From Viscum album (Eukaryota > Streptophyta > Magnoliopsida > Santalales > Viscaceae): a stretch of 64,000 bases of DNA. Positions 58,147 through 64,000 of this stretch are shown one piece after another (within the stretch, counting starts at the first letter, position 1; every line of letters begins with the position of its first letter). The translations under genes were made by a program, and so were the position numbers. The notes under the pieces were generated by a model. It saw only the letters and a list, made by a program, of their open reading frames with translations, ran no database searches and had not been told where the DNA came from. Location: positions 393,589,962-393,653,961 of the forward strand of contig OY728133.1 in NCBI GenBank assembly GCA_963277665.1. Direction: 5' to 3'.

Positions 58147-58830
58147 ATTACTAATTAGTAACATAATTGATAATATAATTAGTAACGTAATATAATAATG
58201 TTATTAATTTTATGATTAATATTTATGAAGAAATAATATTAATATTATTAAAATAATAAATAAATTATAAATTATTAAAACTATCAATATTCACAACAAG
58301 CTATTATTAACATGTTCAAATGTTAAACGATCGTCAATTTTTAGATCATGCTCAATAAGAAGTTTGCGTAAGTCATGTTCGATGTAAACTCTATAATTGT
58401 CCTTGCTTGGTTGACCATCCTGCAAGTAGCGTTCCAATGAGAGTATCCAAGTCATGTCTTTCTTAGCTATAATAATTATATCACATGACCCTTTATATAG
58501 ACCATTCTTCCTTAAAAGTTTAATCCCTTAAATTTTTAAGGAATAATGGTCTATATAAAGGTTCATGTGATATAATTATTATAGCTAAGAAAGACATGAC
58601 TTGGATACTCTCATTGGAACGCTACTTGCAGGGTGGTCAACCAAGCAAGGACAATTATAGAGTTTACATCGAACATGACTTACACAAACTTCTTATTGAG
58701 CATGATGTAAAAATTAACGACGGTTTAAGATTTGAACATGTTAAGAATAGTCTGTTGCAAATATTGATAATTTTAATAATTTATTGGGCATGATTTAAAA
58801 ATTATGTTACTAATTAGTAATAATTTCATT
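58147..58830. repeat. ~680 bp inverted duplication with almost no loop
   Basis: Left arm (~58,147-58,524) and right arm (~58,532-58,830) are reverse complements with scattered mismatches and one ~60-80 bp indel. The turn is near CTTAAAAGTTTAATCCCTTAAATTTTTAAG at the centre (~58,515-58,540). The right arm holds an open frame 58596-58793 with SLERYLQGGQPSKDNYRVY and KLLIEHDVKI. I do not recognise the protein. Transcribed from the CACTA promoter it would form a long double-stranded RNA. Confidence 0.9.
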
Positions 58831-58979
58831 GAAAATTGTGTCGCTCGTAAGTAGTGGTAATTATTATAGTTTTTTATTTTAGAGATTTATTTTCTTCTAT
58901 CAAATTATTCAAAACCATTAATGCTTTTATATTTTATAGAAAAATATAGAACAACGAAGTTGACAACAATCATTATTAG

Positions 58980-61526
58980 ATGACCGCGTATGGATAAATC
59001 AACGTAGAAATCCAAACGGTTCTGGTTTAAATCCAGTATATATTGAGGGTGTGGAGACTTTCTTAGCATTTGCAGCATCAAATTCAGATTTTTTTTCAGA
59101 AGGAACAATAAAATGTCCTTGTAAAAAATGTGCACTGAGAACGTTTGACACGTTTGACAAAGTTGGGGGGCATCTTTTGCGTTTTGGTTTTCAATCGGAT
59201 TATGTTTTTTGGTATCAACATGGTGAACGTAGTTCCAGAGAAGGTGATAATAACTTGATTCCATATCCATATCAGTTTCAAAATTTAGTACATGATGTTG
59301 CAGTTCCATCTGTTCAACATATAGAAACTCAGGATGATATTGATTCAACTCCTGAGTTTGCACCGTCTAAATTTTATAAGTTTTTGAGGTCTACTAAGGA
59401 TGCATTATATCCTGGTTGCAAGATAAGAAAATTAGAAGCAGTTGCTAAATTTATGGCTATAAAATCAGATAATGGAATGTCAAACACTTGTTTTGATCAG
59501 ATATTTACTTTGATTAAAACACTGTTACCCGAAGGAAATGTTTTTCCTGCAAATTACTATGAGAGTAAGAGGCTGGTTCGGAATTTGGGACTTAGTTTTC
59601 AAAAGATTCATGCATGTTCAAATGATTGCATTTTATATTATGGGGAAAATGAGTCATTGGATAGTTGTCCCACATGTGGGAAACCGAGGTATAAAGAAGC
59701 GCAACATGGGAAGTCTAGCTTGATTCCTGTAAAACAGTTGAGATATTTTCCGCTTACATCCAGACTTCAGCATTTATTCATGTCGAAGAATACCTCAACA
59801 ATGATGTCATGGCACAAAACTAATATTTCAACTGATGAAAGCTTGAATCATCCAGCCGATGGTGATTCATGGAAACATTTTGATAGAGTACATCCATCAT
59901 TTTCTTTAGAAGACCGAAATGTGCGACTGAGTCTTTCCACTGATGGTTTCTGTCCGTTCGGATCTTATGGTAGTCAGTACTCATGTTGGCCTATTTTTTT
60001 AACTATGTACAATTTACCTCCATGGATGTTGATGAAAGAACCCTATATATATTTGACCTTACTAATCCCAGGACATCCAAAGAAGAATATTGATGTTTAT
60101 TTGAAACCATTGATTGATGAATTAAATTTATTGTGGAGTACCGGTGTCAGTACATATGATGTTGCTGTGAAATAGAATTTCATACTAAGTGCAGCATTGA
60201 TGTGGACAATTAGTGACTTCCCGGCTTATGGCATGTTTTCTGGATGGAGTACACATGGTCCGAAATCATGTCCTTACTATATGGGAGAGAACAAATAATT
60301 TATGCTCGTCCATGGAAAAAAACCTTGCTATTTTGACTTTTATCGCAAATTTCTTCTAGCTGATCATCCTTTTCGTAGAAACAGATCTCATTTTAGAAAA
60401 GGCACAATTGAAAGGGATGGACATCCAAAAATGCTATCAGGTACGGAGTTAAAATCAGTTTTATTTTCATTACCTCCCATTACATTTGGACCCACAATAA
60501 ACCAATAGAAAATTTCTGGTTTTGGGAAAGAGCACAATTGGATAAAACGTAGCATATTTTGGGATTTTCAATATTGGTCTGATTTGTTGGTTCGCCAAAT
60601 GTTGGATGTCATGCATATTGATAAGAACTATTTTGATAATTTGTTTCATATAGTTTTGGATACTCCAGGAAAGAGAAAAGATAATGTAAATGCACGATTA
60701 GATCTTGCCCAAATTTGCAGGCGTCCAGAACTCGAATTTTTTGAGAATGTTAGAACAGAAAGGTTAATGAAACCAAAAGCAGTTTATACACTGTCCAAAG
60801 AAAGTCTCTTATTATTTTGTCAGTGGATTATAGATTTGAGACTTCCAGATGGTTGTGCTTCCAACATGGGTAGATGTGTAAAGAATGGTCATATTACCGG
60901 ATTAAAAAGCCATGATTGTCATATTTTAATGGAAAGACTTCTGACCATTGGATTAAGAGGTCTGTTGAATTCCATGATTTGGGATTCCATAACAGATATA
61001 TCATATTTTTTTCAGGAAATTTGTTCGGTGACAACAGATTATGATGTTCTAAACAAACTTGAAGAAGTTGTTGTTGTAATTATATGTAAACTGGAAAAAA
61101 TATTTTCACCGTCTTTCTTTGACTCAATGGAACATTTGATATTACATTTTCCATATGAAGCAAAATGTGGAGGTCTGGTACAGTTTCGATGGATGTATCC
61201 ATTCGAAATATGCATGCAGAAATTGAAAAAGAAAGTATGTAACAAAGCTTCTGTTGAAGGATCTATTGCTGAAGATTATTTGCAAGAAGAAATATCTTTT
61301 TTCATCTCCCACTATTTTGAATCTGAGTATCCCTCAAAAAACAACCGCATGGGACAGAATGAGATGAATGTTGATTAAAGAGACAATCAATTATCCATTT
61401 TTAACCAACCAGAGCTTGGTTTCGGTGGAGTTCATGAATGATGGCTTTTGGATGATGAACATCACAGAGCTCATACGTATGTTCTGCTCAACTGTGAAGA
61501 GATGACATCATTTGTATTATAAGTGT
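58980..61526 (+). pseudogene. CACTA TNP2-type transposase (pseudogene, frame preserved)
   Basis: One frame runs from ~58,982 to the intron at ~61,512-61,580. Its start reads RVWINQRRNPNGSG; a single missing G after ATG at 58,980 would explain why no in-frame Met is seen. Domains in order: transposase-associated zinc-type region with CPCKKCALR (~59,115); CPTCGKPRY (~59,667); TNP2 catalytic domain with LSLSTDGFCPFG, YSCWPIFLTMYNLPPWM, LIPGHPKKNIDVYLKPLID and LMWTISDFPAYGMFSGWSTHG; then LDVMHIDKNYFDNLF, LPDGCASNMGRCV, GLKSHDCHILMERLL and VQFRWMYPFEICM, a DUF4218-like part. Stops at 60173, 60296, 60506, 61376 and 61439 kill it; no frameshift is seen after the start. It would cut and paste CACTA ends. 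Confidence 0.94.
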
Positions 61527-61580
61527 TTCTATCACTTATTCTATAATTTATGTTACAATAAATAACTTTGTTTTTCATAG
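61512..61580 (+). other. Probable transposase intron
   Basis: The frame before it reads AHTYVLLNCEEMTSF and after it LYDNHIKK, which are consecutive in TNP2 proteins (NCEEV-PF then a LYD/FRN-type helix). GT at 61512 follows TCATTT and AG ends at 61580 after a T-rich tract TTTGTTTTTCATAG. The intron length is ~69 bp. Confidence 0.65.
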
Positions 61581-62160
61581 GTTATATGATAATCATATCA
61601 AGAAATAACTTCCACAAATTACAGCAGCATCTCTCGAAGAACGCCGACAAAAAAAATTTTCTCAGTGGTTTCACAAATTACAGACTCAGGCTGAGAGTCA
61701 GGACGAGACAGCTGATCAGGCCAGTGGACATCAGTTTGATGAGGCGGCCTGGATGCAGGTGACCCAGTATGGATTCGAGAAGGGACGAGTAGTTGGTATC
61801 GGAAGTCGACTGACTCCTGGAGATTATTATGGTACTTCTGCGATGTCGGCGTCCAGCTCGATAGGAGCTCATGCATCATCTTCCGCTTCACAGTATGAGG
61901 ATCAGTTGCAATCTCAGACTGAGTTGATAGAGAGTCTCCCTAAGGAGCAGGAGGAGATGTGTCTACAGCAGCAGCAGTATGAGGAGGAGCGTCGACGACA
62001 GCAGGAGGTGCACGAGGAGCAGATGAGTCTGTGGCAGCAGCAGCAGCATGAGCAGATGGAGTACATGCGCAGACATACTCGTGCATTAGGGATGGAGTTT
62101 CCTCCACCAGCTCCTGCAGATCCTCCCCCTCCCCCTCCCCCTTCTCCTTCAGATCAGTGA
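61581..62160 (+). pseudogene. Transposase C-terminal exon joined to a Gln/Glu- and Pro-rich tail
   Basis: From 61,582 the frame reads LYDNHIKK*, then LPQITAASLEERRQKKFSQW and FHKL, the TNP2 tail. It continues with no break (open 61609-62160) into QFDEAAWMQVTQYGFEKGR and VVGIGSRLTPGDYYG, a Transposase_24-like motif of the plant Ptta/En-Spm accessory protein. A Q/E-rich coiled-coil-like stretch follows, then a proline run with PPPPPPPSPSDQ at the end. One stop at 61606. The DUF4216-like domain normal after FPQWF in TNP2 is missing. This suggests an in-frame join of two CACTA genes, or an unusual single-gene form. Confidence 0.75.
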
Positions 62161-62872
62161 TTTTTTTTGATGTTATAAAGTTTGTGAATTCAAAATATAT
62201 AATATTTTCTATTCAGAGTTTCTGTCTCTCTTATATATTGTATTATTTAATTTCTATTTCTTTTCAATAGTTTATTATTTATTTTATTAATAATAATATT
62301 ATACTCAGTATTTTAATTATTTGTTTATTTTTTTTCAACTTTTGATAATTTTCATATTTTTATTTTCGAATTATTTTAATAATATTATATTCAATATTTT
62401 TAATACATAAAAAGTTTCAAATATTTTATGTAAAATTATAATTTTTTAATTATTTATAATAATATGAATTCTTTATATTATTATTATTATATAATATTAT
62501 AATATTAATATGATTAATAATATTATTCATATTATATAATAGTTAATATTTTTATATATATTAAAATTTTCAAATATTTTAATTTAATTATAATATTTTT
62601 AATATGAATTATAATAATAATAATATTATTATAATATTAATATTTTTTTTTATTTTTTATAATTTTTTAATTATTTATAATAATATAAATTCTTTATATT
62701 ATTATTATTATATAATATTATAATATTAATATGATTAATAATATTATTCATATTTTAGAATAATTATTATTTTTATATATACTAAAATTTTCAAATATTT
62801 TAATATAATTATAATATTTTTTAATATGAATTATAATAGTATTAATATTTTATTTTTTTTATTTTTTATATT
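62161..62872. repeat. Very AT-rich 3' region with a ~220-bp direct duplication
   Basis: Almost only A and T. A block starting AATTTTTTAATTATTTATAA at ~62,442 recurs at ~62,661 with small differences. The probable 3' UTR of the CACTA transcript lies at its left end. No coding content. Confidence 0.75.
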
Positions 62873-63241
62873 TATTTGCGACGGGCTGACGACCCGTCGC
62901 AAAAGGTAATTACGATGGGCCCATCACAAATACTTAATATATTTTTTGAATATTTTTTTATACTTATTTGAAACGGTACGAGTAACCCGACACAAATAGC
63001 ATTTGCGACGGTCCCGTCCCAAATGTTTATTTTTTGTACTTAGTTGCGACGAGTTGCTCATCCCACCGCAAATACCATTTGCGACGGTCCCGTCGTAAAT
63101 AACTATTTAAAGATTTTGTTAAATACATCGACTAGTATTAGCGACGGTCCCGCCGCAAATAGATTTAGTTGCGACGCCGTTTTCCGCAACGGGCCATTTG
63201 CGACGGACCCCCGTTGCAAATGGCCCGTCGCAAAATAGCCT
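62873..63241. repeat. Right subterminal repeats of the CACTA element
   Basis: TTTGCGACGG and CCCGTCGCAAA motifs as on the left, about ten copies, several in facing pairs, some decayed (TTTGAAACGG). The last is separated by ~15 bp from the right terminus. Confidence 0.9.
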
Positions 63242-63254
63242 ATTTCCAGTAGTG
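63242..63254 (-). repeat. Right terminal inverted repeat of the CACTA element
   Basis: Plus-strand ATTTCCAGTAGTG, reverse complement CACTACTGGAAAT. GTG follows at 63255-63257 as target duplication. Confidence 0.93.
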
Positions 63255-64000
63255 GTGGTAGTGAAAGTGGTGATGTTGTGAGTTGGTTAGTGTTTGGTTA
63301 TTTATCCATAGGTTGGGCTTGTGTGTATGATTATATGTATATACTTATATATTCCTTGTGATTTCTATATGCACCCCACTCACGTCAAGCACCATGTTCT
63401 GACACCCACATAGTCATGCAGGGGCATTTTTTTCCAACATCTGGTGAGGAGGAAGGAAGGATGGGTACCCACTCTTTCCCACTCTCTCTTCTAGGATATG
63501 TAGGTATTTCATAGACTGTGATGGTCAGAGATTTGTTAGTGCACTAGATGATGGTTGTGATATCCCAGGTGTCTTTAAGTGAGTTTTGATGTGTCCATGC
63601 TTGTGGGGAGGAGAGATCATGTGTCTTTGAGTGAGATGTGACATAGACCAGGTGTCTATGAGTAGGATGAAATGATATGAGGTGGATTATAGTTGGGGTT
63701 GTGTATGGTAGGAGGAGGGAATGAGGCTAATGTCCTTTATGTTCACGATACCCTACTACTATGGATATAGTTATGGATGTGTTCTGGCCTGATTTTCTTT
63801 TGTAAAGACATGATATGGTTATACTTGTGGGTTTCATGGTATACGATAAATATGGGAATGCCAAGATGTACAATGTTGGGGTGTGAGAGCAACATACCAG
63901 CGGGAAAGCGGTGTGGGGTGTTGGAGTTGGTGGCCTAGAACCAACTACTTTTTACTTTATTCATTAATAAATGCCTTATCACATCTTGATTGTTCTCCTG
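63255..64000 (+). repeat. 3' LTR of the gag-protease gypsy element, right part (cut by window edge)
   Basis: Continues the LTR interrupted at 55,847. The block with CTGACACCCA...CCAACATC (63,390-63,445) aligns with 51,400-51,445 in the 5' LTR. The remaining ~1 kb of LTR and the 3' TSD lie beyond the window. Confidence 0.7.

Larger units (their letters stand above)
56442..58979 (+). other. Putative long first intron of the CACTA transposase gene
   Basis: Bounded by a donor-like AAG/GTATTTTTC and an acceptor-like TTATTAG just before the transposase frame at 58,980. It holds a GC-richer block at 56,650-56,780 (unidentified), a 20-bp minisatellite, two tandem hairpins, an ATTAGCGAA-type short repeat and a large inverted duplication. 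No conserved transposase peptide lies in it. Splicing is an inference. Confidence 0.5.
55848..63254 (+). mobile_element. CACTA (En/Spm) DNA transposon, complete ends, 7,407 bp
   Basis: The left end is CACTACGGGAAAA and the right end, reverse complemented, CACTACTGGAAAT, flanked by 3-bp duplications GTG (55845-55847 and 63255-63257). That is the CACTA signature: TIR starting CACTA and a 3-bp TSD. Both ends carry many subterminal TTTGCGACGGG repeats in both directions. Inside, on the plus strand, are a TATA promoter, a long 5' intron with repeats and hairpins, a TNP2-type transposase pseudogene and a Gln/Pro-rich tail. It is nested in the 3' LTR of the gag-protease gypsy element and is therefore younger than it. 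Confidence 0.96.
48971..64000 (+). mobile_element. Gypsy-type gag-protease element with ~3.6 kb LTRs, split by a CACTA transposon
   Basis: Plus orientation: 5' LTR ~48,971-52,563, PBS 52572-52582, interior of only ~1.7 kb, then a 3' LTR starting TGTAACGACC at 54273. The 3' LTR is interrupted at 55,847 by the CACTA element and resumes at 63,255 to the window edge. LTR pairing is seen in blocks, for example 49,490-49,560 with 54,700-54,805 and 51,365-51,500 with 63,360-63,500. The left LTR seems to carry ~700 bp not found in the right. The interior ends with a gypsy protease directly against the 3' LTR, so RT, RNase H and integrase are missing. Confidence 0.72.

Noticed and set aside
58905..59363. 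152-codon minus ORF antisense to the transposase
   Set aside because: It is the shadow of the coding frame on the other strand, which carries clear TNP2 motifs.

Overview
This window is plant nuclear DNA made almost entirely of transposable elements. I see no host protein-coding gene, rRNA or tRNA gene in it. The evidence for a seed plant is the tRNA-iMet-type primer binding sites (TGGTATCAGAG or TGGTATCAAAG), a Ty3/gypsy chromovirus whose integrase is followed by a chromodomain, Ty1/copia relics, and a CACTA (En/Spm) element with a TNP2-type transposase. The dense nesting, old broken copies and solo LTRs suggest a large, repeat-rich genome and a heterochromatic region. The species cannot be read from the sequence.

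Layout. 1-16,890: several copies of one Ty1/copia-like family with ~1.8 kb LTRs (here family A). Copy 2 (minus, cut by the window edge) and copy 3 (plus) stand head to head, 5' LTR against 5' LTR, and form a ~9 kb imperfect inverted repeat centred near 4.75 kb. Copy 3 is split by a 3.84 kb solo LTR (9270-13106, 5-bp target duplication GTATG) that carries a GC-rich core and a 166-bp tandem repeat. Truncated pieces of family A follow (14,467-16,890).

17,592-21,012: a second, unrelated 3.4 kb solo LTR (TSD TCATC). 21,018-42,960: a three-level nest. An old copia element (RT and RNase H relic on the left, integrase relic on the right, both minus) was split by family A copy 1 (22,433-42,281, TSD CTCAT). 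That copy was then split by a 10.3 kb gypsy chromovirus (27,874-38,170, TSD AGATA) with two ~2.8 kb LTRs, PBS, PPT and a recognisable gag-protease-RT-RNase H-integrase-chromodomain order on the minus strand. Its polyprotein frame is broken mainly by stop codons.

42,961-48,970: old, mostly unclassified AT-rich sequence with a 1.29 kb copia deletion derivative (44,559-45,848) that keeps both LTRs but only an RNase H relic. From ~48,971 to the window end: a plus-strand gypsy-type element with ~3.6 kb LTRs and only ~1.7 kb of interior (gag remnants and protease, no RT or integrase). Its 3' LTR is split by a complete 7.4 kb CACTA transposon (55,848-63,254, TSD GTG).

The CACTA element has matching termini, subterminal TTTGCGACGGG repeats, a TATA promoter, a long first intron and a TNP2-like transposase decayed by stops without frameshifts. 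The first intron holds a 36-copy minisatellite, two tandem pre-miRNA-like hairpins and a ~680 bp inverted duplication. The transposase tail runs in frame into a Gln/Pro-rich tail. The most unusual structures are the intron hairpins and inverted duplication, the covarying hairpin in the 166-bp repeat, and the apparent transposase-tail fusion.
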